A DNA stretch of 64,000 nucleotides from Oligoflexia bacterium (GCA_016861345.1 BOLD01000003.1:124001-188000); one strand, 5' to 3'. Positions 1-9,704 are shown, numbered from the stretch's first letter. Notes: a model not told the origin generated them from the sequence alone. Made by a program: numbers and translations.

Positions 1-713
1 TAGGAGAAGAATCTCCGATTTCGAAATCTCATGAAAGCTGCAACAAGGTTCAAGACGCCTATTCACTCCGCTGCATGCCTGCAGTTCATGGTGCTGCCAA
101 AGATGCCCTTCAGTATGTGATCCGTGCGCTAGAAACCGAAGCTAATTCTTCAACAGATAACCCGCTTGTCTTTGCAAAAGACAACAAAGTTCTTTCTTGT
201 GGGAATTTTCACGGAGAGCCAGTTGCTTTTGCGATGGACTTTGCCGCGATTGCGATGTGTGCGGTGGCGAGCATTTCAGAGTGCCGAATTGAAAAACTCA
301 TCAATCCATCTATGAGTGATCTGCCAGCCTTCTTAGCTCCAAAGGGTGGACTAAATTCGGGCCACATGATTGTGCAAGTTGCTGCGGCTTCGCTTGTGAG
401 CGAAAACAAAATTCTTGCTCATCCCGCCAGCGTGGATTCGATTCCAACTTCAGCAGACAAAGAAGATCACGTCAGCATGGGCACAATTGCAGCCAGAAAG
501 TTTACGCAAGTTTTAAAGAACACCGAAAATGTTCTGGCGATGGAACTTCTTTCGGCCACTCAAGCGCTAGATCTGCTCAAGCCTCTTGAGCCTGCCGGAA
601 AAATCAAAGAAGCTTATCTGAAAATTCGAGAGATAGTTCCCTTTGCTGACAAGGATCGAGTTTTCTACCGCGACATTGAAAAAATCCGCGAGCATCAGTT
701 GAGTTTGATTTAA
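1..713 (+). CDS. hutH: Histidine ammonia-lyase, 3' part (partial at window edge)
   Basis: Deaminates L-histidine to urocanate, the first step of histidine degradation, in the cytoplasm. The frame is open from base 3 with no start, so the 5' half, including the Ala-Ser-Gly triad that forms the MIO cofactor, lies outside the window. The visible part begins just before the family block VQDAYSLRCMPAVHGA and includes the late signature block SVDSIPTSADKEDHVSMG, both typical of HutH. The stop TAA (711-713) abuts the SD of the next gene, so transcription probably continues into the RND pump and perhaps hutU at 4047, whose product uses urocanate. Identity is secure; only the partial state limits the entry. 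Confidence 0.95.
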   Translation, partial: GEESPISKSHESCNKVQDAYSLRCMPAVHGAAKDALQYVIRALETEANSSTDNPLVFAKDNKVLSCGNFHGEPVAFAMDFAAIAMCAVASISECRIEKLINPSMSDLPAFLAPKGGLNSGHMIVQVAAASLVSENKILAHPASVDSIPTSADKEDHVSMGTIAARKFTQVLKNTENVLAMELLSATQALDLLKPLEPAGKIKEAYLKIREIVPFADKDRVFYRDIEKIREHQLSLI

Positions 714-725
714 GGAAAGGTCTTG

Positions 726-3700
726 ATGAATAGCCTTATTCGATTTTTTTTTCGGCAAAGTCTGTTTGGAAACATTATCACTTTTTTAGTTTTTTTTACT
801 GGCATTGTCTCGCTTTTTCAAATTCGAAAAGATCTTTTTCCTCAAGTGAGCTATGACATCACATTAGTCACGGTGGTATACCCAGGTGCCTCTCCTGATC
901 AGGTAGAAAAACTAGTAATTAATCCGATTGAAGAAGCTCTCAGAGAGGTTGATGGCATTAAAAAAGTTATTAGTAACTCAATCGATAGTCGCGGAGTAGT
1001 TACTATTACCCTTGATCCGGATGCTCGAAAAGTTGAAAAGACAAACCAAGACATCCAGCGGGCTATTGATCGAATTGAGAAGCTGCCAGAAGAATCTGAT
1101 AAGCCTGTTGTTACAGTTCTTGAATCGGGTCAGACCCCTGTCATCGAATTATCACTGAGTTCAGACACTATTCCTGAAATAGAACTCAGAGAATGGGCGC
1201 GGAAAACTGCTGATGAACTTTCATTTGTCCCCGGGGTTGCCAGAGTAACCAAGACAGCGTGGCAAAAACTAGAGTGGGTTGTTGAGGTCGATCAACAAAA
1301 ATTGAAAGATGCCCACTTGTCTCTTTCTGATGTTGTTCAAGCACTCAAGACTCAGAATATCCAGCTTCCAGCAGGTGATATGGTTTTGGAAAATGGAAGA
1401 GAAGTCTCGGTCAAAACTGATGGGGAATATATAACAAAAGAGGATATTGAAAACACGCCTGTACGTATTAACTTTGATGGGTTTGGATATAAAGTTAAAG
1501 ATCTTGCGACTGTAAAACAAAAACTTGAAAAGCCAACCATCATTTATAGAACAAATGGGGAAAAAGCTTTTTCAATGATTATTTCAAAAAAGGAAAAAGC
1601 TGATGCACTTAAGGTCGTAGATCAACTTCAAGACAAGATGAAGCAGTATTCCCTGAAGTATCCAGAGGGAATCAAATACCGTTTCGTGAATGATTTTACC
1701 ATTTATCTCAGAAATCGACTTGGAATTTTAAGTAGCAATATGCTTTTAGGGATATTTCTAGTGCTCGGCGTATTGGCTCTGTTCTTTCCTTGGCGGGTGG
1801 CAGTTGTAGTTGCGCTCGGGATTCCCTTTAGTATGTTGGCCGCAATTGCGATCTTGTGGAAAATTGGATTTTCAATAAATCTCATTAGTCTTATAGGACT
1901 GATTATTGTATCAGGCATGCTGGTGGATGATGCCATAGTGGTTGTAGAGAATGTTTTTCGTCGATACGAAATGGGAGATTCTCTCGAAGTAGCTGTTATT
2001 GAGGGAACACTTGAGGTTATTCCTGCCGTGACGGCCTCTGTTTTGACGACTGTTGCAGCTTTTTCACCAATGTTATTCATGTCAGGAATTTTTGGAAAAT
2101 TCATTTTTGAAATTCCGGTAATGGTGATCATTCCCCTTATTGTGTCCTTACTCGAGGCATTTTTAATTGCTCCAGGTCACTTTAAGGATATTGTAGGAAA
2201 TCACTTGCGAGAGAATATAGCTATACTTCAGCAAAAAGAATCAAAACAGCATTGGTATGATCGAGTCCTTCCTTATTACAGAAAGACGATACTATGGACC
2301 GTGCGAAATAAATATAAGACCCTAGGTTTGTTTTTTGGTTTGATTGTTGTCACGGGCGGTGTGGCCTCAAGGATGAATTTTATATTATTTCCGCCGGACG
2401 GAATTTATACTTTTTTTGTGCGTGTTGATGGAGAACCAGGAGCAACTCTCGAGGAAATGAAGGGTATTGTTAGTCAAATTGAGCCAAATATCAAAAAACT
2501 TGGACCTGATGAGCTTCAAGATTTTATTTCTCAAATTGGTATTCAGCAAAATGACCCCAACGACCCACTCACAAAGCGTGCATCTCATTATGCGCAGATT
2601 CGCGTTAATCTAACACCGGAGGGAATCCGAACAAGAAAAGTGGACGATATTGTCAATGAGGTGCGGAAGATGATCCCGACTGAAATTAAGGGGATGAAGC
2701 GCCTGCAGTACGAGATTGCAAAGGGGGGGCCGCCTCAGGGCCGGCCGATATCCATCAATGTCCTTGGTGATGATTTTGTGACCCTCAGGAAGTTAGCCGA
2801 TGAAATCAAAAAGGAACTATCAGGTATTGATGGGGTCATTGACATTGAAGACTCTGAAGTTATTGGGAAAAAAGAAATAAGAGTTGTTCCCAACCCTGAT
2901 GCATTAAGTAAAGTTGATTTGAGCGTAGCAGAAGTTTCTCAAAATCTGCGAGCTGCTTTTGCGGGGTTAGTTGCGACAAGTACACGAACTTTGAATGAAG
3001 AAATTGATATCCGAGTAAAAATGAAAGAAGAATCAGCTGTTGGAAAAAATCAAATTGATAATGTTTTCATTTCGAATCGAACAGGCGGCCTTATTCCTAT
3101 CAGTCGGATTGTAAAAACTGAGGAGTCTCCATCTCGATTGGTTATTCAACATGAAAAGTACAGGCGTCTGATTAATGTTTCTGCCCAAGTAGATTTGCAA
3201 AAAACAACTGCGATTAAAGCAACTCAGATTTTTGAAAAGAAAATGAGTTCAATTGTTAAAAACTATCCTGATTATCAAATTGTATTCGGCGGCGAAAGCG
3301 AGGATACTCAGGAAAGTATGGCATCCTTAGGGCGAGCATTTCTCTTTGCTTTCTTAATGATATTTGCATTGTTAATCATTACATTTAGAAGTTTTATTCA
3401 ACCAATACTTGTTGCTTTAGCGATTCCACTTGGGTTTGTTGGAACAATTTGGGCACTCGTTCTTCATGGTAAGCCGCTGAGTTTTATGTCGATGTTGGGT
3501 CTCATTGCACTTGCTGGGGTAATTGTTAATAATGCTATTGTTTATATTGATTTCTTTAATTCCTTAAAGGGTAAAATGTCACTCGAAGATGCCCTCGTTG
3601 GTGCAGCAACCACGCGACTTCGTCCAATTATTTTAACATCTGTTACGACTGTTTTAGGACTTTTCCCGACTGCCTATGGAATTGGAGGAAGTGATGGTTT

Positions 3701-3833
3701 TGTAAAAAGCCTTGCGCTTGCCTTGGGTTGGGGACTAGCACTGGGATCTGTATTAACAGTTTTAACATTCCCAGCAATACTAGCTACCGTCGAGGCGATC
3801 CAGGACCGTCTCAACAAGCTTTTCTCAAAATAA
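726..3833 (+). CDS. RND-family efflux transporter, inner-membrane subunit (AcrB/MdtC type)
   Basis: 1035-residue proton-driven exporter of the HAE/AcrB type, inner membrane. One N-terminal membrane segment (about residues 10-30) is followed by a periplasmic porter domain, a block of helices (about 335-540), a second porter domain and a final block of helices (about 860-1030), the usual duplicated RND plan. The proton-relay motif GMLVDDAIVVVENVF carries the paired Asp (401/402). ATG at 726 is preferred over TTG at 723 because AAGGAAAGG (712-720) is then properly spaced. No periplasmic adaptor or outer-membrane channel gene is adjacent, so it must use partners encoded elsewhere. It sits 12 nt after hutH and before hutU, which is unusual for a hut operon; its substrate cannot be deduced. 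Confidence 0.92.
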   Translation: MNSLIRFFFRQSLFGNIITFLVFFTGIVSLFQIRKDLFPQVSYDITLVTVVYPGASPDQVEKLVINPIEEALREVDGIKKVISNSIDSRGVVTITLDPDARKVEKTNQDIQRAIDRIEKLPEESDKPVVTVLESGQTPVIELSLSSDTIPEIELREWARKTADELSFVPGVARVTKTAWQKLEWVVEVDQQKLKDAHLSLSDVVQALKTQNIQLPAGDMVLENGREVSVKTDGEYITKEDIENTPVRINFDGFGYKVKDLATVKQKLEKPTIIYRTNGEKAFSMIISKKEKADALKVVDQLQDKMKQYSLKYPEGIKYRFVNDFTIYLRNRLGILSSNMLLGIFLVLGVLALFFPWRVAVVVALGIPFSMLAAIAILWKIGFSINLISLIGLIIVSGMLVDDAIVVVENVFRRYEMGDSLEVAVIEGTLEVIPAVTASVLTTVAAFSPMLFMSGIFGKFIFEIPVMVIIPLIVSLLEAFLIAPGHFKDIVGNHLRENIAILQQKESKQHWYDRVLPYYRKTILWTVRNKYKTLGLFFGLIVVTGGVASRMNFILFPPDGIYTFFVRVDGEPGATLEEMKGIVSQIEPNIKKLGPDELQDFISQIGIQQNDPNDPLTKRASHYAQIRVNLTPEGIRTRKVDDIVNEVRKMIPTEIKGMKRLQYEIAKGGPPQGRPISINVLGDDFVTLRKLADEIKKELSGIDGVIDIEDSEVIGKKEIRVVPNPDALSKVDLSVAEVSQNLRAAFAGLVATSTRTLNEEIDIRVKMKEESAVGKNQIDNVFISNRTGGLIPISRIVKTEESPSRLVIQHEKYRRLINVSAQVDLQKTTAIKATQIFEKKMSSIVKNYPDYQIVFGGESEDTQESMASLGRAFLFAFLMIFALLIITFRSFIQPILVALAIPLGFVGTIWALVLHGKPLSFMSMLGLIALAGVIVNNAIVYIDFFNSLKGKMSLEDALVGAATTRLRPIILTSVTTVLGLFPTAYGIGGSDGFVKSLALALGWGLALGSVLTVLTFPAILATVEAIQDRLNKLFSK

Positions 3834-4046
3834 GTTACCCACTTAATTTTCTGGATATAGTGAAGTCGTATGTGGAATGATAGAAAGAAGCTCACTGCAT
3901 CCGCAGGAACTCTTTTTTTTGCATTTTGTGCGCCAGAGTCTTACACGCCCTGTCAGCAATGGGTTTTCACGATAGAAATCTAGAATCTTTCCATAATTTG
4001 TGGCAGTTTTTGCCTCTGAAACAGAGTCAGACGAAGGAGAGAGTAT

Positions 4047-5711
4047 ATGTCTCAATCGCAACATCAATCACGGGTTGTCAGGGCGCCTCAGGGAACAAAA
4101 CTTCATTGCAAAGGTTGGATTCAAGAAGCGGCTTATCGCATGATTCAAAACAATCTTGATCCTGTTGTGGCTGAACGACCTGAAGATCTTGTCGTGTACG
4201 GAGGCATTGGAAAAGCAGCTCGCAATTGGGAATGCTTTGATAAAATTTTAAAAGCACTCACCACTCTTGAGTCCAATGAGACTCTGCTTGTTCAAAGTGG
4301 AAAACCCATTGGAATTATTAAAACCCATGAAGATGCTCCACGAGTGCTTCTGGCAAATTCTAATCTTGTTCCCAAGTGGGCCACATGGGAGCACTTTCAT
4401 GAGCTCGATAAAAAAGGGCTGATGATGTATGGCCAGATGACGGCGGGATCTTGGATTTATATTGGGACTCAAGGGATTATCCAAGGAACATATGAGACTT
4501 TCGCTGAGGCGGGACGCCAACATTTTGGCGGCAGCCTAAAAGGTAAAATCATTCTGACAGCTGGTCTTGGCGGAATGGGTGGAGCTCAGCCTTTGGCTGG
4601 AGTTTTTGCTGGAGCTTGTGTGCTGGCTGTTGAGGTTGATCCCACAAGAATACAAAAACGACTTGAAACAAAGTATATCGACGAGGTCGCTAAAGATCTT
4701 GATGATGCACTGGCCAGAGTGAAGGCTTACGCACAAAAGGGCGAGGCCAAATCGATTGCCTTGCTTGGCAATATGGCTACAGTGATTCACCAGTGCATTG
4801 AGAAAGGTTTTGTCCCTGATATTTTGACTGATCAGACCTCAGCCCATGATCCTTTAGTTGGTTATATTCCTGAAGGCTACACAGTTGAGCAGGCTGCCGA
4901 TTACCGAAAGCAGAACCAAAATGATTATCTTCAAAAAGTTTATGCGAGCATCGCCAAGCACGTTCAGGGAATGTTAGCTTTACAGAAAAAAGGTGCTGTG
5001 ACTTTTGATTATGGAAACAACATTCGGGCTCGGGCTTTTGATCACGGAGTCAAAGATGCCTTTAACTTTCCCGGATTTGTTCCAGCTTACATTCGACCAC
5101 TTTTCTGTAAGGGCTCAGGGCCTTTTCGATGGGTAGCTCTCAGTGGTGATCCAGCAGATATTCATGTTACGGATAAGGCGATTAAGGAACTTTTCCCGCA
5201 CAAAAAAGATTTGATCCGATGGATTGATATGGCCCAAGAACGGATTGCTTTTCAGGGGCTACCTGCTCGCATTTGTTGGCTTGAGTACGGGGAGAGAGCA
5301 AAGGCTGGGCTGATGCTCAATGAGCTCGTGCGCACTGGAAAAGTAAAGGCCCCCATTGTGATTGGTCGAGATCATTTGGACTGTGGCTCAGTGGCTTCGC
5401 CAAATCGTGAGACCGAGGCCATGAAGGATGGATCAGATGCGGTGTCTGACTGGCCAATTTTAAATGCATTAGTGAATACAGCCTGTGGGGCTTCCTGGGT
5501 GAGCTTTCATCACGGTGGTGGTGTGGGGATGGGTTACAGCCAGCATGCGGGTCAGGTGATCGTCGCTGATGGTTCAGAAGCAGCCGCAAAAAGATTAGAG
5601 CGAGTTTTAACTGCAGATCCTGCTATGGGAGTATTCCGGCACGTGGATGCCGGATATGAAGAAGCCAGCAAAACGGCCCGAGAGAGAAACGTAAAGAGCC
5701 TCTGGATCTAG
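4047..5711 (+). CDS. hutU: Urocanate hydratase
   Basis: Converts urocanate to imidazolone propionate using tightly bound NAD+; second step of histidine degradation. At 554 residues it is the normal length. The glycine-rich NAD site ([13 protein letters not shown], about residue 174), the catalytic cysteine in ARICW (Cys410) and the block [18 protein letters not shown] are all present. SD AAGGAG (4034-4039) sits 7 nt before the ATG. A 213-nt gap separates it from the RND gene, so it may have its own promoter. A 6-bp inverted repeat (5698-5715) spans the stop codon but lacks a T-tract. The next enzyme, hutI, is 10.7 kb downstream rather than adjacent; no hutG-type or formimidoyl-handling gene is visible in the window. 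Confidence 0.97.
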   Translation: MSQSQHQSRVVRAPQGTKLHCKGWIQEAAYRMIQNNLDPVVAERPEDLVVYGGIGKAARNWECFDKILKALTTLESNETLLVQSGKPIGIIKTHEDAPRVLLANSNLVPKWATWEHFHELDKKGLMMYGQMTAGSWIYIGTQGIIQGTYETFAEAGRQHFGGSLKGKIILTAGLGGMGGAQPLAGVFAGACVLAVEVDPTRIQKRLETKYIDEVAKDLDDALARVKAYAQKGEAKSIALLGNMATVIHQCIEKGFVPDILTDQTSAHDPLVGYIPEGYTVEQAADYRKQNQNDYLQKVYASIAKHVQGMLALQKKGAVTFDYGNNIRARAFDHGVKDAFNFPGFVPAYIRPLFCKGSGPFRWVALSGDPADIHVTDKAIKELFPHKKDLIRWIDMAQERIAFQGLPARICWLEYGERAKAGLMLNELVRTGKVKAPIVIGRDHLDCGSVASPNRETEAMKDGSDAVSDWPILNALVNTACGASWVSFHHGGGVGMGYSQHAGQVIVADGSEAAAKRLERVLTADPAMGVFRHVDAGYEEASKTARERNVKSLWI

Positions 5712-5732
5712 AGGCCCTCGCATATGGCTGGA

Positions 5733-6335
5733 TTATTTCACATTTAATTCGTTGATCAGGATTTCCATTGGTCGAATGGTGTTTGTAAAGCTGTCATGCT
5801 CAATCATGTTGAAAACTGTGTTAGCTGGATTGTCTTTACGAATTCCAAACTGCTTTTGTCCAAGCTGACTTTGGATGATCACGTTGATATAAAGATTTTC
5901 ACAAGCTTGGCTATTGCATCGAGACTCATAAAACACTTGATACCCACCGATATATTCAGTTGAGAGAGCGTTTTGGATACTGTATCCATAGGCACTCCAT
6001 GCAGGATTGTAGACATAAGGTGTTGTCACCAAAGTTTTTGTTGTTCCGTTGATATAGAGATCAAACTTGTAAGAGTTGATCGCAATCATTTGGCTTGAAA
6101 TTGTGTACCCATTATATTGTTGAGTAGCTGGTCCCGCGCCGCCAACATTGGCAAGACCCATAGAAAGGGGATAGCCGCCAAGATTAGTGTTTGAAACAAC
6201 ATTGATTCCATCAGTTGACATGGTTCCCTTTGTGAAGGCCTTTTCGTCTTCTTTTTTCTGGCAGGCCGTTAGGCTTCCAGCCAAGACAACCATTAGAGCC
6301 AGGGTCTTCAGAGAATTTTTCCACATGCTTTTCAT
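5733..6335 (-). CDS. Putative lipoprotein of unknown function
   Basis: 200-residue protein with a lipoprotein signal peptide: Lys-rich start, hydrophobic stretch and lipobox L-T-A-C with Cys25 as the predicted lipidation site, followed by a KKEDEK stretch. The mature part is rich in Asn, Tyr, Gly and Thr, with two Cys (CNSQAC) in the C-terminal half, suggesting a beta-rich periplasmic or surface domain. SD AAAGGAG is well placed before the ATG. It is transcribed towards hutU (convergent, 21 nt apart) and is divergent from the peptidase-like gene at 6505. No family was recognised. Confidence 0.8.
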   Translation of the reverse strand: MKSMWKNSLKTLALMVVLAGSLTACQKKEDEKAFTKGTMSTDGINVVSNTNLGGYPLSMGLANVGGAGPATQQYNGYTISSQMIAINSYKFDLYINGTTKTLVTTPYVYNPAWSAYGYSIQNALSTEYIGGYQVFYESRCNSQACENLYINVIIQSQLGQKQFGIRKDNPANTVFNMIEHDSFTNTIRPMEILINELNVK

Positions 6336-6504
6336 ACAATACTCCTTTAATTTTTGATCACACTTGGTACTAGAGCAAGGGCCATACCCCTGTAGATTGT
6401 CGATAAAATTGATTTAGGTAAATATTCCCTGTTAAAACTTTTGACACTTGTGGTTTTTTGTCACCTTCACTACATTGCCGCCTTATCCATATGAGGGGGT
6501 CTCA

Positions 6505-7767
6505 ATGAGGGGTTTCATCACATTCTTCAGTTTGCTGGTTTTTCAGGTCTACAGTTTTGCTGCCGTTTTTGCTCCCAGCGCACAAGAGGTCACAGTATCT
6601 TTTGTTGGAGAGTTTATTACTGATTCTCAAAATGATACAGACGAGTCTATTGCCAGTCATTATCAGCACCTCTTTGGATATTTTCACTCTCCAACAGTCG
6701 TTGGGTCATTTCAGCTAGATCCGAATTTGGTTGAAGGTATTGGTGGTCCAAAGATGCCCATGTCCGTTAAGCTGATGAAAGAAGAAGACGTGGGATCGGG
6801 AAAGAAATTGATTCAATACAAGGTCAAAGGACAACTGCTTTTGCACAAGGCCGCAGCCAAGGTTCTCGTTAAACAACAGAAATGGCAAATGACCCTTCCT
6901 TATGATCTTGATAATTTCTACGACGAGAAGTGTACAGATGAGCACTATAATTCTTTCGGAGATTTTTGGTACTTTTATGACCCCTTCCGAAAGGGGTGTG
7001 GCCAACTCAGAAAAGCTCCACTAGCTCGTCCTACTGTGGTTGAGTTTTTGCCATTAAGAGAATCGACAAAGGACTATAGTGCGATGTTGAATCAAATTCG
7101 TGGGGATAATGGCAACGGTGATCTCTTTCAAATTGTCACAATCAATGGTTTTGCTGAAGATACAGCAGGTCCTCAGGATGATGGGCGTGTCGCTTTTGAA
7201 GAGGTTAATGAGTTTCTGAAGGCAGAAGGCTTTAAAGAGACTATTTTGGCAAAATATAAGAATCGTCCAGTTCACCGATATGAGAAAACAGTGACAGCTC
7301 AGAATGGGCAAGAGATCAAAATTCAAGTAACTCGACTGCTTGCTGATACATCGATTACCAGTCAGGATGTGACTTTTGCAAAATTTTTTAAGAACGCAGT
7401 TCAAAATGCCGATGTTTTGATCTACGCAGGACATTCGGGCTTGGGTGGAAATCTAGATATCCCATCATTAGAGGAAAAAGTGGGTGAGATTCAATTTAAT
7501 CAAACGAAGAAGCAAATCTTTTTCTTTGATGGATGTTCTTCATACTCTTACTATCTCAAATCCTTTGCGGATCAAAAGAAGAGGAGCAATGTTGATATCA
7601 TGACAAACGGTCTTTCCAGTCTTTTTGTGACTGAATTTGAGGTTCATTCGACGTTCCTGAACATATTGTTTCAAGTTGATACAAACCCAACTTGGTCTGA
7701 GATCCTGACGAAGATTGAATCTAGCCTTGATGGGGCAACCTACTTACTCAACGTGGGTGCTCTTTAG
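6505..7767 (+). CDS. Secreted protein with caspase/gingipain-like (clan CD) catalytic pattern
   Basis: 420 residues. ATG 6505 is chosen because GAGGGGG (6493-6499) precedes it and the product then starts with a signal peptide (MRGFITFFSLLVFQVYSFAA). The N-terminal two thirds is unrecognised and contains a Cys-containing Tyr/Phe-rich patch (about 145-170). The C-terminal third has AGHSG with His310 after a hydrophobic strand, then FFFDGCSSYSYY with Cys344, also after a hydrophobic strand. This strand-HG, strand-x-C arrangement is that of clan CD cysteine peptidases (caspases, gingipains, clostripain), where His and Cys form the dyad. The enzymatic role is inferred from the pattern only; the GHSG spacing differs from the usual GHG. 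It would act in the periplasm or outside the cell. Confidence 0.75.
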   Translation: MRGFITFFSLLVFQVYSFAAVFAPSAQEVTVSFVGEFITDSQNDTDESIASHYQHLFGYFHSPTVVGSFQLDPNLVEGIGGPKMPMSVKLMKEEDVGSGKKLIQYKVKGQLLLHKAAAKVLVKQQKWQMTLPYDLDNFYDEKCTDEHYNSFGDFWYFYDPFRKGCGQLRKAPLARPTVVEFLPLRESTKDYSAMLNQIRGDNGNGDLFQIVTINGFAEDTAGPQDDGRVAFEEVNEFLKAEGFKETILAKYKNRPVHRYEKTVTAQNGQEIKIQVTRLLADTSITSQDVTFAKFFKNAVQNADVLIYAGHSGLGGNLDIPSLEEKVGEIQFNQTKKQIFFFDGCSSYSYYLKSFADQKKRSNVDIMTNGLSSLFVTEFEVHSTFLNILFQVDTNPTWSEILTKIESSLDGATYLLNVGAL

Positions 7768-7802
7768 AGTTCACCCGTTCACTTTTCTAAATGCAAAGCA
7801 TT

Positions 7803-7829
7803 GCAAAAAAAGGGACCCGACCTGGGTCC
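7803..7829 (-). terminator. Candidate intrinsic terminator reading on the minus strand
   Basis: GGACCC (7813-7818) and GGGTCC (7824-7829) form a 6-bp stem with a 5-nt loop. Read on the minus strand the hairpin is followed by one C and seven T, the layout of a rho-independent terminator. Both flanking genes run on the plus strand, where no T-tract follows, so it points the wrong way for them. It could end an antisense transcript or be fortuitous. Confidence 0.4.
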
Positions 7830-7900
7830 TGAATTGGCCTTCTCTCCATTAAGAAAAATCGAAATTCTGCAGATAAGAGTGAGGATAGGGAGGGCATTCA

Positions 7901-9265
7901 GTGCCACGCATTCCTCAACCATACTTCATACTCTTATTTGTGGGGCTTTCCATGGTGACGGCAGTGACTTATCACCAATGGAGGATACCAGGAGAAGCTC
8001 ATTTGGCTTCAGAGCAGTTGGGTTTGGAAGATCAGGTGAGAGAATTAATGAAGGTCAGTCACTATGCTGGTGAAGAGGTTGAGAACAAAGAGGTGAACTC
8101 TTGTCAGTGTGTTATAACTGCGACTGATTATTCTCTTTTTAGTTTTGATGAGCCCGAGTCTTGCTCTTCTGATCGACAGTATTTTAGCAATGGATTTGAG
8201 CAAATTCCTTTGCTCTTTAATAAAGAGCGAGCTTCATCAGATGCTGAGTTTCCTCGGATCTGTGTGACCTACATTATGAAAAGTTTTCTGAATGGATCAG
8301 AGAAAAGCCCAATGGAGGCTTTTTCCTTATGCCCCAATCCAGCAGGTCGACCAGTGGCTGGAGCGAAGAAACACTGTGTGAGTGAGCGGTATGTGAATGT
8401 AGTTTATAACGCTTTTGCTGATGTAGCATCGTGCATGAGATTCCCGCAGAAAGATTATTTGCCAAAGCTCTTAAATGAGTCCGGGATGCACATGAACGCT
8501 TGGGGGGAGCATGGGGATACAGGAATCTCACAGCTCACAGGTGCTGTGCTCAGCGATGCGAATGAAGATTTTAGTAGAGAAAAAAAGATGATTATGAATT
8601 CTGACAATCCTGCTTGTCAGCGGTTGAAAGGAATTTTCTCAAAACTTAATCCTGTCCCGAATAAGGGTAAAGAGAATCGCTGCTTACTTATGACTCCACC
8701 AGAAAATCCTTTCTTATCTCTGTTTTATATGGGTATAAAACACAAAAAAGATCATGTTTCTTTGGAAAGGATGCTCAAGAGTCGAAAAATACTTGAACTC
8801 TTTGCGCGAGCGGGCCTCTCTGCGGAGCAAATCGATATGGATAGGTACTATAAGATTATGGGTACCTTGGCCTATAATGCTGGGGCCACAGCCGCTTCTG
8901 ATATGATGGTTCAGTATCTGAAGGAAAAAATAAGTCATAACAAAAAAGTCACCTTAGAGGATTTTGATTTTGGGCAAGACATGAAGGCCTTTAACGAAAG
9001 ATTAAAAGCTGTCCGAGCGCCTTTTCAAATTCCACGGCCCGAGAATTCTCAGAGAAAAATGCTCGACCCAAAAAGAATGAATGAATATGAATCTGCAAAG
9101 CGCAGAGAGTTTGTAGCGAAAGATATGACGTTCCCGCAGTTTTTGCGTATATACCAGACATCAGGGGCGCCTGGTTATTTATCGTTCTTGTTTGATAATG
9201 CCAAGGTATTAAATACAGTCTTTAAAGAGGGAACATGCGTACCAGAATCATACCTGTCCTTGTAA
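7901..9265 (+). CDS. Putative divergent lytic transglycosylase-like exported protein
   Basis: 454 residues from a GTG start with a strong upstream AGGATAGGGAGGG. The N-terminus has one hydrophobic segment (about residues 8-23), either a signal peptide or an anchor. Several Cys occur in the first 160 residues (for example CQC at 68-70). Between residues 190 and 330 the order of SLT-domain hallmarks is visible: an E-S pair (Glu193 in LLNESG), then G-D-T-G-I-S-Q-L, resembling GxxGLMQ, and finally AYNAG (324-328). That order matches goose-lysozyme-fold transglycosylases, with Glu193 as the candidate acid catalyst, but overall similarity is low. A murein-cleaving role in the periplasm is therefore an inference. 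It overlaps the next gene by 31 nt. Confidence 0.7.
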   Translation: MPRIPQPYFILLFVGLSMVTAVTYHQWRIPGEAHLASEQLGLEDQVRELMKVSHYAGEEVENKEVNSCQCVITATDYSLFSFDEPESCSSDRQYFSNGFEQIPLLFNKERASSDAEFPRICVTYIMKSFLNGSEKSPMEAFSLCPNPAGRPVAGAKKHCVSERYVNVVYNAFADVASCMRFPQKDYLPKLLNESGMHMNAWGEHGDTGISQLTGAVLSDANEDFSREKKMIMNSDNPACQRLKGIFSKLNPVPNKGKENRCLLMTPPENPFLSLFYMGIKHKKDHVSLERMLKSRKILELFARAGLSAEQIDMDRYYKIMGTLAYNAGATAASDMMVQYLKEKISHNKKVTLEDFDFGQDMKAFNERLKAVRAPFQIPRPENSQRKMLDPKRMNEYESAKRREFVAKDMTFPQFLRIYQTSGAPGYLSFLFDNAKVLNTVFKEGTCVPESYLSL

Positions 9266-9669
9266 TTGGATTAGCTGCTCTTATTATGACGCCAAATCTA
9301 AGGGGTCAAAAGGGCGCACTTGGAAAAGAGCTGACATTGCGTCAGTCAGTGGACTCTTTGATAATGAACTCCGAGAGAAATATAAAATCATCTAAGGGAC
9401 TTCAGTCAAAGCTAAAATCATTAGATAAGTTGGAAAAAGAGTTTAAAAAACTCAGACAGGAAAATGCACGTCAACATGTGGCCGATGAGCTTTATTTTGA
9501 TAATTTTATCGGCGCAGTGGTCATGATTCCCAAAAAAGACTTTGCTGTTGAGAAATGTTCGAAATACAAGACCAGAATTCTTGCCGAGTACGACCCTTCG
9601 GCAAAAGAGGGTTTCGAAAATCCAGCAGTTCAAAAGGCTCTCAAAATTCTCGACGCCCTCTGCGAATAG
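9235..9669 (+). CDS. Small exported coiled-coil protein, unknown function
   Basis: 144 residues. ATG 9235 lies inside the end of the preceding gene (31-nt overlap in another frame), with AAAGAGGG just upstream, so the two are probably translationally coupled. The N-terminus is a signal peptide (MRTRIIPVLVIGLAALIM). Residues 35-85 are Lys/Glu/Ser/Leu-rich and predicted helical, probably coiled coil. Two Cys (CSKYK near 104 and the penultimate residue) could form a disulfide. Coupling suggests that it assists the transglycosylase-like protein, but nothing in the sequence proves this. A bidirectional terminator follows. Confidence 0.75.
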   Translation: MRTRIIPVLVIGLAALIMTPNLRGQKGALGKELTLRQSVDSLIMNSERNIKSSKGLQSKLKSLDKLEKEFKKLRQENARQHVADELYFDNFIGAVVMIPKKDFAVEKCSKYKTRILAEYDPSAKEGFENPAVQKALKILDALCE

Positions 9670-9683
9670 CGCACTGCATATGG

Positions 9684-9704
9684 AAAACCCGCGGGGCGGG
9701 TTTT
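9684..9704. terminator. Bidirectional intrinsic terminator
   Basis: AAAACCCGC (9684-9692) and GCGGGTTTT (9696-9704) form a 9-bp stem with a GGG loop and a T-run on the plus side (9701-9705). It lies between two convergent genes, the small coiled-coil gene and lpd, and touches the lpd stop codon, so it can serve both. Confidence 0.75.

Noticed and set aside
3834..4046. Short frames in the gap between the RND gene and hutU
   Set aside because: They overlap the hutU start or lack an SD and family features; treated as non-coding leader.
5698..5715. GCCTCT/AGAGGC hairpin around the hutU stop as terminator
   Set aside because: Only 6 bp with no T-run; too weak to call.
9235..9265. 31-nt overlap as a sign of frameshift fusing the two genes at 7901 and 9235
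   Set aside because: The downstream protein has its own SD and signal peptide, so two separate genes are more likely.
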